Below, piece by piece: positions 8,095 through 16,089 of a stretch of DNA of 37,157 bases. Within the stretch, counting starts at the first letter, position 1, and each line of letters starts with the position of its first letter. Origin of the DNA: an uncultured Clostridia bacterium (lineage in GTDB: Bacteria; Bacillota; Clostridia; Lachnospirales; Bianqueaceae); assembly GCA_937892735.1 (NCBI GenBank), contig CALBGL010000134.1:1-37157 (forward strand), given 5' to 3'. Below the pieces are notes generated by a model. The model had not been told where the DNA came from. It saw only the letters and a program-made list of their open reading frames with translations, and ran no database searches. Position numbers and translations under genes: made by a program.

Positions 8095-10233
8095 ATGACG
8101 GTAAATAGTCCTTTCAAGGATCCACAGTATTATATCAGCAGAGAGCTCTCATGGCTGGAATTCAATCAGAGGGTACTGGACGAAGCTCGAGACGCGAAAA
8201 ATCCTCTCTTGGAGCGTGCGAAGTTTTTATCGATCACATTATCCAATCTGGACGAGTTCTTTATGGTACGTGTAGCTTCGATTAAGGATCAGATTCAGGA
8301 TGGGTATGATAAGCCAGATCCAGCAGGGCTAACGCCGAAACAGCAAATGAAAAGAATTTCGGAACGTGCCCATGCAATGATGAAGGAAATATATAGTATT
8401 TATAATCGTATTCTTCTTCCACAGCTAAAAAAAGAAGGGTTTCATATTGTTGAGGGAAAAGAGTTGACGAAAGAGGATCGGCGGTATTTGCAAGAACTTT
8501 TTGAAACCGAAGTATATCCGGTATTAACACCTATGGCCGTGGATCCATCTAGGCCCTTTCCGCTGATTCTCAATAAGAGTCTGAATATTGCGCTGTTTTT
8601 GAAGGAGCCTCGCGAGGAGGAGTCTCGCTTTGCGACGGTACAAGTTCCCAGTGTACTCCCGCGTTTGCTGCATTTACCTTCCGAAAATTATATATTGCTG
8701 GAAGATGTTATCACGTTGTTTTTGCCGCAGTTATTTCCAGAGTGTAAGATCGAACGTTGGACATATTATCGGATCACGCGCAGCGGAGACTTTAATTTTC
8801 AAGAAGAAGAGGCGCATGATCTATTAAAGGAAATGGAACAATCCTTAAAACAGCGCCGAAGAGGCGAGGCTATGCGGCTGGAAATGACGGACAAAGCGGA
8901 TCAGAAGTTGCTCTCTTATCTGATTGATGCCTTAGAGATTAAGGAAAAAGATCTGTATCTGCATGATGGGCCGATGGATATCGGTTTTATCTCGAAGGTA
9001 GGAAAGCTGATGCCGCTCGGGCATCTCATGAAAGCGGATCTGATCCCGCAAAGGCCACAGGATCTCTTAGGGAAAGAGGACTTATTTGCGGCAATTCGTG
9101 AACGGGATATCCTGATGCATCATCCGTATGAATCCTTTCAACCGGTCGTGAACTTCATGCAGCAGGCAGCTGAGGATCCTAACGTATTGGCAATTAAGCA
9201 GACACTGTATCGAGTCAGTGGTAATTCACCAATTGTACAGGCATTGGAGAAGGCAGCAGAAAATGGAAAACAAGTTACGGTATTGGTTGAAGTGAAGGCT
9301 CGGTTCGATGAGGAGAATAATATACAATGGGCGAAGAAATTGGAAAAAGCGGGCTGCCATGTGATATATGGACTGCTGGGACTGAAAACGCATTGTAAGG
9401 TGACGATTGTGGTACGGCGAGACGAAGATCGAATTCGTCGATATGTACACATGAGCACAGGAAATTATAACGATGTGACAGCCAGACTGTATACGGATAT
9501 TGGGTATTTCACGGCCAAGGAGCCTTTTGGAGCCGACGCGTCCGCATTGTTTAATTCCCTGACCGGATATGGGGATCCGCCGACTTTTCGTAAGGTAACA
9601 GCGGCGCCCTTGGGACTGCGGAAACAGTTTGTCGGCCTAATTGAGAGAGAAGCGAATCATGCCAGAGCAGGACGAGAAGCGCGAATCGTAGCTAAAATGA
9701 ATTCGCTCTTGGATCCTGGAATTATTGAGGCATTATACGAGGCATCCGCTGCGGGTGTGAAAATCGATCTGATTGTTCGAGGAATCTGCGCGCTGCGTCC
9801 TGGAATTCCGGGGATATCCGAAAATATTCGAGTGCGGAGTATTGTAGGATGGCTTCTGGAGCATAGTCGAATCTATTATTTTTATAATGATGGACATGAA
9901 GAATACTATCTATCCAGTGCGGACTGGATGACAAGAAATCTCGATCGGCGTGTGGAGCTGTTGTTTCCGATTGAAGAGCCGCGTTTAATGAATCGACTGC
10001 AGGAGATTTTAACAACGCTTCTGGCAGATACGCAAAAGGCGCGTTTGATGGATCGAGATGGAAACTATGTAAAAGTGGATGGCCGGGGAAAGCCGGCGGT
10101 AAATAGTCAGGAAACGTTTTACGAGCAAGCTGTTCAAGCGGTGCATGAATACGGTCAAGAGGAGGATTTTGAGATTTTTAAACCGTTGGAAGCGCCGGAT
10201 GAGGATGAAGAATATAAAGATCAGGAGGAATAG
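8095..10233 (+). CDS. ppk1: Polyphosphate kinase 1
   Basis: This 712-aa protein has the full length of PPK1. It makes polyphosphate reversibly from ATP through a phospho-histidine. The N-terminal domain begins with RELSWLEFNQRVLDEA and SNLDEFFMVRVA. The two phospholipase-D-like catalytic domains include YVHMSTGNYND with His452 (the expected phospho-histidine) and LLGLKTHCKVTIVV. The C-terminus is acidic. It follows ppx after 1 bp and precedes the ACT gene by 2 bp. Placing synthesis and degradation genes together suggests a co-regulated polyphosphate store. Confidence 0.96.
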   Translation: MTVNSPFKDPQYYISRELSWLEFNQRVLDEARDAKNPLLERAKFLSITLSNLDEFFMVRVASIKDQIQDGYDKPDPAGLTPKQQMKRISERAHAMMKEIYSIYNRILLPQLKKEGFHIVEGKELTKEDRRYLQELFETEVYPVLTPMAVDPSRPFPLILNKSLNIALFLKEPREEESRFATVQVPSVLPRLLHLPSENYILLEDVITLFLPQLFPECKIERWTYYRITRSGDFNFQEEEAHDLLKEMEQSLKQRRRGEAMRLEMTDKADQKLLSYLIDALEIKEKDLYLHDGPMDIGFISKVGKLMPLGHLMKADLIPQRPQDLLGKEDLFAAIRERDILMHHPYESFQPVVNFMQQAAEDPNVLAIKQTLYRVSGNSPIVQALEKAAENGKQVTVLVEVKARFDEENNIQWAKKLEKAGCHVIYGLLGLKTHCKVTIVVRRDEDRIRRYVHMSTGNYNDVTARLYTDIGYFTAKEPFGADASALFNSLTGYGDPPTFRKVTAAPLGLRKQFVGLIEREANHARAGREARIVAKMNSLLDPGIIEALYEASAAGVKIDLIVRGICALRPGIPGISENIRVRSIVGWLLEHSRIYYFYNDGHEEYYLSSADWMTRNLDRRVELLFPIEEPRLMNRLQEILTTLLADTQKARLMDRDGNYVKVDGRGKPAVNSQETFYEQAVQAVHEYGQEEDFEIFKPLEAPDEDEEYKDQEE

Positions 10234-10235
10234 AG

Positions 10236-10676
10236 ATGTCATTGCAGCAGTTATCGGTATTTGTGGAGAATCGGCCAGGCAGTTTGGTATCTGTTTTAAA
10301 AACATTGGCGGGCGCGAAGATTGATCTGAATGGTCTGTCGGTGGCGGATACGACAGAATTTGGAGTGCTTCGCTTGATCTTGTCAGATCCGGCTAGAGGC
10401 GAGGAGGTTCTTCAGGAGGCGGGGTTTATCGTGAAGGCTACCGATGTATTGGCGATTGATGTAAATGATACGCCGGGAGGCCTGTTTCAGATCGCCGATA
10501 TGCTCTCTTCTCATGGCTTAAATATTGAATATATGTATGCTTTTGGTACGAAGAAAGATCATCATGCTATGATCATCTTCAAGACAGAAGATAATCGAAA
10601 GGCGGCCGATATCTTGAAGGATGGCGGAGTACATGTACTGGATTCGCAAGAAGTCTACGAGAGGCTTTATTCATAA
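10236..10676 (+). CDS. Small double-ACT-domain protein
   Basis: This 146-aa protein consists of two ACT ligand-binding domains and nothing else. Repeat one spans about 1-70 (QQLSVFVENRPGSLVSVLK...) and repeat two about 71-143 (DVLAIDVNDTPGGLFQIADML...). Both carry the beta-alpha-beta pattern 'NrPGsL' or 'DtPGGL' that binds amino acids or related ligands at the dimer interface. Stand-alone ACT pairs of this length are common in Clostridia and are usually annotated as amino-acid-binding regulators. Its place behind ppk suggests it could sense a metabolite linked to the polyphosphate genes. The ligand is unknown. Confidence 0.85.
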   Translation: MSLQQLSVFVENRPGSLVSVLKTLAGAKIDLNGLSVADTTEFGVLRLILSDPARGEEVLQEAGFIVKATDVLAIDVNDTPGGLFQIADMLSSHGLNIEYMYAFGTKKDHHAMIIFKTEDNRKAADILKDGGVHVLDSQEVYERLYS

Positions 10677-10677
10677 G

Positions 10678-10935
10678 ATGGAGGTGAAAAACGATTCGGG
10701 AAAGAAGAAAAGTTTCCGGTGGATATTCAGTGTGATCGGAGAGGTGCTGCTGGTCATTCCGATTGCGATCATTTTATTATTTTTCGGAATGTTCATTCAA
10801 GACAGACAATCGGAGCCGGTTCAGGATTCATCGGTTCGAGCGGAAGGTGTGTGGGAGGAGGCAGAGTATCATGATCAGCAGACCCCAATGGGATGCGATG
10901 ATATTATATATGAAAATGGTATTGGACGGATATAA
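10678..10935 (+). CDS. Small single-helix membrane protein, unknown function
   Basis: This encodes 85 aa starting 1 bp after the ACT gene stop. I chose ATG 10678; an earlier in-frame ATG at 10621 lies inside the ACT gene. It has a basic N-terminus (KKKSFRW), one long hydrophobic helix (about 15-37) and a charged, acidic C-terminal tail. The last 65 bp overlap the HD-domain gene in another frame, so the final 20 or so residues may not be strongly constrained. I do not recognise a family. Its position in the operon and good membrane helix argue that it is real. Confidence 0.55.
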   Translation: MEVKNDSGKKKSFRWIFSVIGEVLLVIPIAIILLFFGMFIQDRQSEPVQDSSVRAEGVWEEAEYHDQQTPMGCDDIIYENGIGRI

Positions 10936-12241
10936 GGGCCGATACATGTTTCGAAGCCGAATTACTCACAGTCTGCGTGTGACGCAGTGGGCGCAGCGTA
11001 TTTGGAATGAAGATGGACAAACGGCAGATCCGGAGGTGCTTCTGGCTGCCGCCCTTCTGCATGATATCGGATATTCTGCCAGAGACGGGGAAGACCATGG
11101 AGAATGGGGCGCTGGATTTGCAGAGCAGTATCTGCGTAATGAGGGATACGAAGAAGGTTTCGTACAGAAAGTCTGCCATCTGATTCGCTTGCATTCTCAT
11201 AAGGAGTATCTGAAGATCCCTGAGAAAGCATCTTCTAAGCTGACACCAGAACTGCGGATTTTAATGGAGGCGGATCTTCTCGATGAATGCGGACCTATGG
11301 CAATTGTCTTCGATTGTATGGCAGAGGCGCAGGAGGACGAACAAACGTTTGAGAAAACGTACCAGCGGATCTTAAAATCATCTCCGGATTTCTTGGAATG
11401 TAACTGGATGATCAGTCCTGCTGCGCGGAGCTATTGGGAAGATCGTCAGGTACTTTTGAGAGATTATTTGAATGCGTATCAGCAAGAACTGTTTCTGACA
11501 GAAAAGATGCCGGAAGAATATGAAAAGGCGGCTGTCTATATGATGCATACGATGAAGGGACATGAACTCACGCCGAATCGTCGGGGAATCATCTATCCGT
11601 TTCGCAGGCGGGACATGCATATGTTGCGGGTTTTCTATCAGGCTCGCAGGTTATTCAAAGAAGAAAAGGCAAGACAAAAAGACCGGAGGCGGGAATTGAG
11701 TCCCTACGGGAAACGTGTGCTTTCTTATGCGGCGTTATTACATGATATTGGATACAGAAAAACAACGGATGGCCTGCTGCATGCAGAAGCTGGCGCCGTA
11801 ATGGCACTGGAATATATGCGCGGAGAAGGACTGCCAGAGGAACTTTGCCAAGATACGGCGGTGCTTATACGGGCGCATGCGGACAAACGACAACTGACGG
11901 AGGGAGAGCAGCCGATTCTACTGCAGCTTTTGATGGAGGCGGATCATCAGGATGAAAGCGGAGCCATGTCTTTGGCATGGGACGCGATGGCCTCCTCGAT
12001 GGCTGAAGCGGAGATGGATTCTGTTTTTGAGAGACAATTGGACTACGATAAGGCGTTGGAGAGAATGCAGCGCTTTACCGCGAAAATGTTTGGAAATTGT
12101 GAGTATAGAACCGCGGCCGGAAAAGAATTATGGCAGCAAAAAGGCCGACTGGTGGATCGTTTTCTGCGTATGTTTCGGTATGATCTAAAGGAATGGGAAC
12201 CGAATGAATTGTTAGAATCAGAAGGAAGATGGGATCTGTGA
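10871..12241 (+). CDS. Protein with two tandem HD phosphohydrolase domains
   Basis: This encodes 456 aa. I chose ATG 10871 because GGGAGGAG lies 10 bp upstream; the longer frame from 10763 runs antisense in character through the small membrane gene. It contains two complete HD domains with the same layout. The first has His33 (ITHSLRV), His64-Asp65 (LLHDIGYS) and Asp135 in LMEADLLDECGPM. The second has His250 (DMHMLRV), His291-Asp292 (LLHDIGYR) and Asp358 in LMEADHQDESGAM. Each is followed by a similar helical extension with an 'Lxxxx.L..YL' style end. HD domains are metal-dependent phosphohydrolases, often of nucleotides or second messengers. The substrate here is unknown. The duplication within one chain is clear from the repeated LMEAD..DE.G.M segment. 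Confidence 0.85.
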   Translation: MISRPQWDAMILYMKMVLDGYKGRYMFRSRITHSLRVTQWAQRIWNEDGQTADPEVLLAAALLHDIGYSARDGEDHGEWGAGFAEQYLRNEGYEEGFVQKVCHLIRLHSHKEYLKIPEKASSKLTPELRILMEADLLDECGPMAIVFDCMAEAQEDEQTFEKTYQRILKSSPDFLECNWMISPAARSYWEDRQVLLRDYLNAYQQELFLTEKMPEEYEKAAVYMMHTMKGHELTPNRRGIIYPFRRRDMHMLRVFYQARRLFKEEKARQKDRRRELSPYGKRVLSYAALLHDIGYRKTTDGLLHAEAGAVMALEYMRGEGLPEELCQDTAVLIRAHADKRQLTEGEQPILLQLLMEADHQDESGAMSLAWDAMASSMAEAEMDSVFERQLDYDKALERMQRFTAKMFGNCEYRTAAGKELWQQKGRLVDRFLRMFRYDLKEWEPNELLESEGRWDL

Positions 12242-12447
12242 TGGATAAAGAACCATCCCGGACACAGGGAATGATTGCTGTTGCAGTGACGGGATTGGCA
12301 TTGGTATGGGTCACTATGGCGCTGATGGGAGAGGCCCCTATTTTCTTCACACTCTTCGGCGTGTGGGTGGGAATTCTTTCTGGAAGAGAGGCATTCCGAT
12401 ATTTTCTACACCATAAAAGACATTCAAAAAACGCTTCGGATCATTGA
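12241..12447 (+). CDS. Small two-helix membrane protein, unknown function
   Basis: This encodes 68 aa and starts at ATG 12241, which shares one base with the stop of the HD gene (TGATG), behind GGAAG. Two hydrophobic segments (about 11-30 and 33-49) are followed by a basic tail (LHHKRHSKN). I do not recognise the family. It converges on the TetR gene, and the two coding ends overlap by 7 bp inside a terminator hairpin. Confidence 0.55.
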   Translation: MDKEPSRTQGMIAVAVTGLALVWVTMALMGEAPIFFTLFGVWVGILSGREAFRYFLHHKRHSKNASDH

Positions 12448-12459
12448 TTCGAGGCGTTT
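12426..12459. terminator. Shared hairpin terminator between convergent genes
   Basis: Bases 12429-12443 and 12445-12459 form a 15-bp stem with two G-U pairs. On the minus strand it is followed by six T residues (complement of A12426-12431), a good terminator for the TetR gene. On the plus strand the stem ends in TTT only. It contains the stop codons of both genes. Confidence 0.75.
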
Positions 12460-13016
12460 AACCATGTAATTCCATGCAACATGAGGGATTCCGCCATTTG
12501 TGCGACGGTAGAAGCCGGAAGAAGCATGCCGTCATCGACCCATTTGCGAATTAGACCGATACAGCCGGAGCTGACAAAAACATAAAAATATTCAATTTCA
12601 AAAGGGCTGGCATTCTGATAATATTTGGAATAGGCTTTGACGCAATGTTCTCGTCCAATCTCCAGAAGCTTGCGAACAAACTCTTCTTCTCCGTGATTTC
12701 CCAAAATGGCAGAACAGAGATCGGCATTTTCCTGTAGACGCTGAAACACTGCGGTAGTGATCTGCAGAGGATCCGTATTGGCACAAGAGAGCAAAGGCTC
12801 TAAAGCACTTTCCAGATTTTTGGTCATCTCGTCTTCGATCTGGTGCAAAAGATCGTACAGATCTTTATAATGCGCATAGAAAGTGCCGCGATGGATACCG
12901 GCTTCTTCACATACTTCTTTTACCGTAATATTTTGAACTGGCTTTTTCTTCAGTAAGTCTAAGAATGCGCGACGAATCATGCGTTGGGACATGCGTACCC
13001 GGTGATCCAACTTCAT
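12441..13016 (-). CDS. TetR-family transcriptional regulator
   Basis: This encodes 191 aa. I chose ATG at 13016 because AAAAAGGAAG lies 8 nt upstream; a GTG at 13025 would touch that site. The N-terminal helix-turn-helix is typical of TetR (TVKEVCEEAGIHRGTFYAHYKDLYDLL). The C-terminal ligand-binding part has the aromatic pattern seen in the DhaS-like TetR_C_8 group. These proteins usually repress a neighbouring gene and release DNA on binding a small molecule. The divergent SDR gene is the obvious candidate target, and the intergenic region has a palindrome. A TATAAT (complement of 13040-13045) precedes the gene without a clear -35. Confidence 0.9.
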   Translation of the reverse strand: MKLDHRVRMSQRMIRRAFLDLLKKKPVQNITVKEVCEEAGIHRGTFYAHYKDLYDLLHQIEDEMTKNLESALEPLLSCANTDPLQITTAVFQRLQENADLCSAILGNHGEEEFVRKLLEIGREHCVKAYSKYYQNASPFEIEYFYVFVSSGCIGLIRKWVDDGMLLPASTVAQMAESLMLHGITWLNASNQ

Positions 13017-13100
13017 TTGTTTCACTTCCTTTTTGCTTTATTATAACGCAAAAGGAAGACAAATGTATGAACTTTTTGAAAAAAATCCGAGATATCAGAC

Positions 13101-13144
13101 ATTCTGTGTAGGATTTGTTGGTTATTCGATCATCTGTACAGAAT
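13101..13144. promoter_or_regulatory. Candidate TetR operator with inverted repeats
   Basis: A perfect 10-bp palindrome TCTGTACAGA occupies 13133-13142, just upstream of the SDR promoter. In addition ATTCTGT (13101-13107) is mirrored by ACAGAAT (13138-13144). The placement between divergent tetR and SDR genes fits an operator. Binding is inferred. Confidence 0.35.
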
Positions 13145-13151
13145 CTGACGA

Positions 13152-13180
13152 TTGCCTACCGAGAGAAAGCCTTGTATAAT
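13152..13180 (+). promoter_or_regulatory. Sigma-A promoter for the SDR gene
   Basis: TTGCCT (13152-13157), 17 bp, then perfect TATAAT (13175-13180), 22 bp before the ATG at 13203. This also shows that the in-frame start at 13152 lies within the promoter and is not the true start. Confidence 0.75.
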
Positions 13181-13202
13181 AGAAGCGGGAGGAGAGGATA
13201 AG

Positions 13203-14198
13203 ATGAGAAGAGTTTATATCATCACAGGTGCGAATGGACATCTGGGGAATACGTTGATTCGGATGTTGCGTAAAACAGAAGTGGAAATTCGGGGGCTTCT
13301 GCTTCCCACAGAACACTGTAAGGAGAGAGAGAACACTCATTACTTCCATGGGGATGTGCGGGATACAGATACGTTGAGCGCCTTGTTTGAAGGTCTTTCG
13401 GATGCAGAGGTCATCGTGATTCATACGGCGGGCATCATTGATATAGCGGGTACAGTATCGAGTCAGATGTATGCGGTCAATGTGGAAGGGACGAGGAATA
13501 TAGTGAAGCTTTGTCAGGAATATGGCGTGAAGCGATTGGTATATGTGAGTTCTGTGCATGCCATCCCGGAAAAGCGGTGGAGTGTACAGCGAGAAGTAAA
13601 TCATTTTTCGCCAGAAGAAGTCGTTGGCGGATATGCGAAGACCAAGGCAGAAGCGACACAATTGGTGCTGGATGCGGTTTCAGAAGGGCTGGATGCAGTG
13701 GTAGTGCATCCTTCTGGTATTATTGGGCCATATGATCGTTCAGGAAATCATCTGGTTCAGATGATCACGGATTATATTCGCGGAAAGCTCCCAGCCTGTG
13801 TTCGAGGGGGGTATGATCTGGTGGACGTACGGGATGTGGCGGCAGGCTGTATTGCCGCAGCGGAGAAGGGACGAACAGGAGAATGCTATATTCTGTCTAA
13901 CCGGCACTACGAGATTCGAGAGGTGCTTGGTATGGTACGGGAATATGGCGGAGGCAGAAGAGTTCCCACGTTCCCAATCTGGATGGCAAAAGCGGCAGCG
14001 CCCCTGCTGGAATGGATCGCTAAGAAACGGCATCGTCGTCCGCTGTATACCAGGTATTCGCTGTATACGCTTCACAGTAATGATAAGTTTTCCCATGAGA
14101 AGGCAAGCCGGGAATTGGGTTATCATCCCAGAGATTTAGTACAGACCATTCGAGATACGATTCGTTGGGAACGAGGGCGCAGCATGACAGCGCATTAA
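13203..14198 (+). CDS. NAD(P)-dependent extended SDR / epimerase-like oxidoreductase
   Basis: This encodes 331 aa from ATG 13203, behind GGGAGGAGAGG. The Rossmann start is ITGANGHLG (about 6-14) and the catalytic pair sits in GGYAKTKAE (Tyr-x3-Lys). VYVSSVHAI supplies the usual Ser-containing strand. The overall length and the VVVHPSGIIGP segment fit the dihydroflavonol-reductase/3-beta-HSD-like branch of extended SDRs rather than sugar epimerases proper. The substrate is unknown. It is a single-gene unit with its own promoter and terminator, divergent from tetR, so TetR control by the substrate or product is likely. Confidence 0.85.
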   Translation: MRRVYIITGANGHLGNTLIRMLRKTEVEIRGLLLPTEHCKERENTHYFHGDVRDTDTLSALFEGLSDAEVIVIHTAGIIDIAGTVSSQMYAVNVEGTRNIVKLCQEYGVKRLVYVSSVHAIPEKRWSVQREVNHFSPEEVVGGYAKTKAEATQLVLDAVSEGLDAVVVHPSGIIGPYDRSGNHLVQMITDYIRGKLPACVRGGYDLVDVRDVAAGCIAAAEKGRTGECYILSNRHYEIREVLGMVREYGGGRRVPTFPIWMAKAAAPLLEWIAKKRHRRPLYTRYSLYTLHSNDKFSHEKASRELGYHPRDLVQTIRDTIRWERGRSMTAH

Positions 14199-14253
14199 GT
14201 TCTGGATTTCCCATTTATATTTGACAATGTAACAAGTTTGCTGAGTGCATGTG

Positions 14254-14302
14254 AACCCCCTCTACTTAACCTATTGAATAAGGTTAGGTAGAGGGGGTTT
14301 TT
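14254..14302. terminator. Strong hairpin terminator after the SDR gene
   Basis: A 19-bp stem (14254-14272 with 14281-14299, one G-U pair) with an 8-nt loop runs into TTTTT (14298-14302). It serves the SDR gene. It also lies immediately after the convergent GntR gene, where the T tract is poor (TTCAC), so its effect there is weaker. Confidence 0.9.
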
Positions 14303-15020
14303 ATAGTGTAAAGATGAAGCTGTTGGAACGATAGGTTGTGGTGAAAAGTTCCAAAATCAATCCATCCTCCGGCCGAATGGTTTTACCCGTCAATACAATA
14401 GCCTCTTGACTATACTGCATATTCAAAAGTTCTCTTTTTCGTTTGGATATGTTGGTGACGGCCATTTGCACATCGATGGATGCGGTTTTGGGATACCCGT
14501 GTTCATGAATAAATTGAGTAGAAGATTGAATTTTTCCGGCATTTTCTGGCAATGACGGAAAAAGGAGTTCCCGCATATACCGGGTATGTATGGCTACGGG
14601 CTCCTCATTCACATAACGAAGAAGTGAGATCTTCCAAATGGACTCCTCTGGACCGGCGCCGATGTTTTCATAGATATTGGGATTATATTGAATGGTCCTC
14701 GCTTCTATATTTTCGGTATGATAAGGAAGTCCCAGTTCTTCCATCTTGCGGCTGAAACTCATACCGCTGACAAGGGAGAGGGGAACGCGTAAGCGTTTGC
14801 CGGAATAAAAACTGCCGCAGCCGCGGATGGAATAGATATAGCCTAATTCCTTCAGACGTTTGTATACGCGGCGAATCTCACTGCGGTTCACACCAAAACG
14901 AGCGGCCATCTCATTTTCTGTAGGTATTTTTTGATCTTTTCCGTAGGTTTGCTTACGGATTTCTCGAATCATGATGTCTAAAATTTGCTCCCAGTCGGAG
15001 ACTGATGGATTGGATTTCAT
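14301..15020 (-). CDS. phnF: PhnF-like GntR/HutC-family regulator of the phn operon
   Basis: This encodes 239 aa. I chose ATG at 15020 because GGAGGTGA lies 5-7 nt upstream; an in-frame ATG at 15035 precedes that site. The N-terminal winged helix (about 10-75) contains IPTENEMAARFGVNRSEIRRVYKRL, the GntR signature. The C-terminal UTRA ligand-binding domain (about 90-235) has the usual YNPNIYENIG and VAIHTRYMRELLFP features. PhnF proteins of this family repress phosphonate uptake and C-P lyase genes. The divergent phn operon makes that role very likely here. The ligand, either phosphonate or phosphate-related, cannot be read from sequence. Confidence 0.85.
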   Translation of the reverse strand: MKSNPSVSDWEQILDIMIREIRKQTYGKDQKIPTENEMAARFGVNRSEIRRVYKRLKELGYIYSIRGCGSFYSGKRLRVPLSLVSGMSFSRKMEELGLPYHTENIEARTIQYNPNIYENIGAGPEESIWKISLLRYVNEEPVAIHTRYMRELLFPSLPENAGKIQSSTQFIHEHGYPKTASIDVQMAVTNISKRKRELLNMQYSQEAIVLTGKTIRPEDGLILELFTTTYRSNSFIFTL

Positions 15021-15096
15021 AGGTTTCACCTCCATTCACACATTGTAATCATCCCCGATCCGTATGTCAATATTCAGAGAATGGATTTTACTTTGA

Positions 15097-15110
15097 TTTC
15101 ACTTGTGAAA
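15097..15110. promoter_or_regulatory. Candidate PhnF operator dyad
   Basis: TTTCAC-TT-GTGAAA is a perfect 6-bp inverted repeat in the 163-bp gap between phnF and phnD, 74 bp before the phnD ATG. Dyads of this size between divergent regulator and operon are typical operators. I found no clear -10/-35 pair in the gap, and binding is inferred. Confidence 0.35.
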
Positions 15111-15183
15111 AATGGCACCTTTATGGAAACATGGTTCAATAAATACGTACCAAGAAACTGAAAGAAAGCAAAGGAGTAAGAAA

Positions 15184-16077
15184 ATGAGAAAAAAGTTAGC
15201 GGTACTTCTGATGTGTATAATGGCATTGGCGTCTTTAGCAGGATGTTCAGAAAGCAACGCGGCAGAGAATCCATATGGGCTTGAGGAATTTGTCATGGTT
15301 CTGATCCCAGGGGAAGATTCTGAGAAGGACGTACAGCTTCGAGATGAGATGGCACAGCATATGAGCGAAGCGATCGGGATTCCTGTGACAACATACCGCG
15401 CGACGGACTATAACGCGGCAGTAGAGGCAATGCGTACAGGAAAGGCACAGTTAGCGCTTCTGGGTCCTTTTGCCTATGTGACCGCCGTAGAGAGGGCGGG
15501 CGCCGAGTGCATATGCGTCACAGCGACAGATGGAGCGACAGGATATTATTCATACATTATAACAAAAGCGGACAGTGAGATTGAGAACATTGAGGACCTG
15601 GAAGGGAAAACCTTTGCGTTTGTGGATCCGTCTTCTACTTCTGGCAACGTAGTGCCAAGCAACGAAATCCTGAATGCGATTGACAATCGGATTTCCTTCG
15701 ATGAGCTGCATGCGGATGGTATGTTCTTTAAATCTGCGACGTTCGCGGGATCACATCCGAGTGCTCTGCAGGCTGTCATACAGGGGAATGTAGATGCCGC
15801 GGCAGTATCTTCAAATACGCTGCAGAATCAGATTGATGAAGGTCTGGTATCAGAAGATGAGATCAAAATCATTCATCAGTCTCCGCTGATTCCGGGAAGT
15901 CCTTTGGCGATTCAGAAGGATCTTCCGCAGGAACTGAAAGACAAAGTGACAGAGTTCTTGCTGAACTATGATGATGAGGAATACTTTGGCGCACCGAATA
16001 AGAATTATGTAGCGATCGAAGACAGTGAATATGACTATATCCGCGAACTGCAGCAGAAGTATAATCTGACAGACTGA
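15184..16077 (+). CDS. phnD: Phosphonate-binding lipoprotein of the ABC transporter
   Basis: This 297-aa protein starts at ATG 15184 behind AAAGGAG; a longer frame lies in the regulatory gap. It has a lipoprotein signal (MRKKLAVLL...ASLAGC) with the anchoring Cys20, so it is tethered outside the membrane. The mature part is a PhnD-type periplasmic-binding-protein fold: AVEAMRTGKAQLALLGPFAYV (split binding loop), FAFVDPSSTSGNVVPS (the Ser/Thr-rich phosphonate-binding loop), and AVSSNTLQNQ. It captures phosphonate and delivers it to the PhnE permeases. It is the first gene of a contiguous phn operon. Confidence 0.95.
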   Translation: MRKKLAVLLMCIMALASLAGCSESNAAENPYGLEEFVMVLIPGEDSEKDVQLRDEMAQHMSEAIGIPVTTYRATDYNAAVEAMRTGKAQLALLGPFAYVTAVERAGAECICVTATDGATGYYSYIITKADSEIENIEDLEGKTFAFVDPSSTSGNVVPSNEILNAIDNRISFDELHADGMFFKSATFAGSHPSALQAVIQGNVDAAAVSSNTLQNQIDEGLVSEDEIKIIHQSPLIPGSPLAIQKDLPQELKDKVTEFLLNYDDEEYFGAPNKNYVAIEDSEYDYIRELQQKYNLTD

Positions 16078-16089
16078 TTGGAGGATGTT

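Noticed and set aside
10763..10870. Longer N-terminus for the double-HD protein
   Set aside because: It would overlap most of the small membrane gene, and the extra residues look non-proteinlike. A strong ribosome site points to ATG 10871.
13122..13661. Minus-strand open frame of 179 codons opposite the SDR gene
   Set aside because: It lies wholly antisense to a clear SDR with Rossmann and YxxxK motifs, and has no family features or good ribosome site. It is a shadow frame.
14221..14250. TTGACA at 14221 as a promoter
   Set aside because: No -10 follows at 16-18 bp, and a strong terminator lies directly downstream with no gene to transcribe on that strand.
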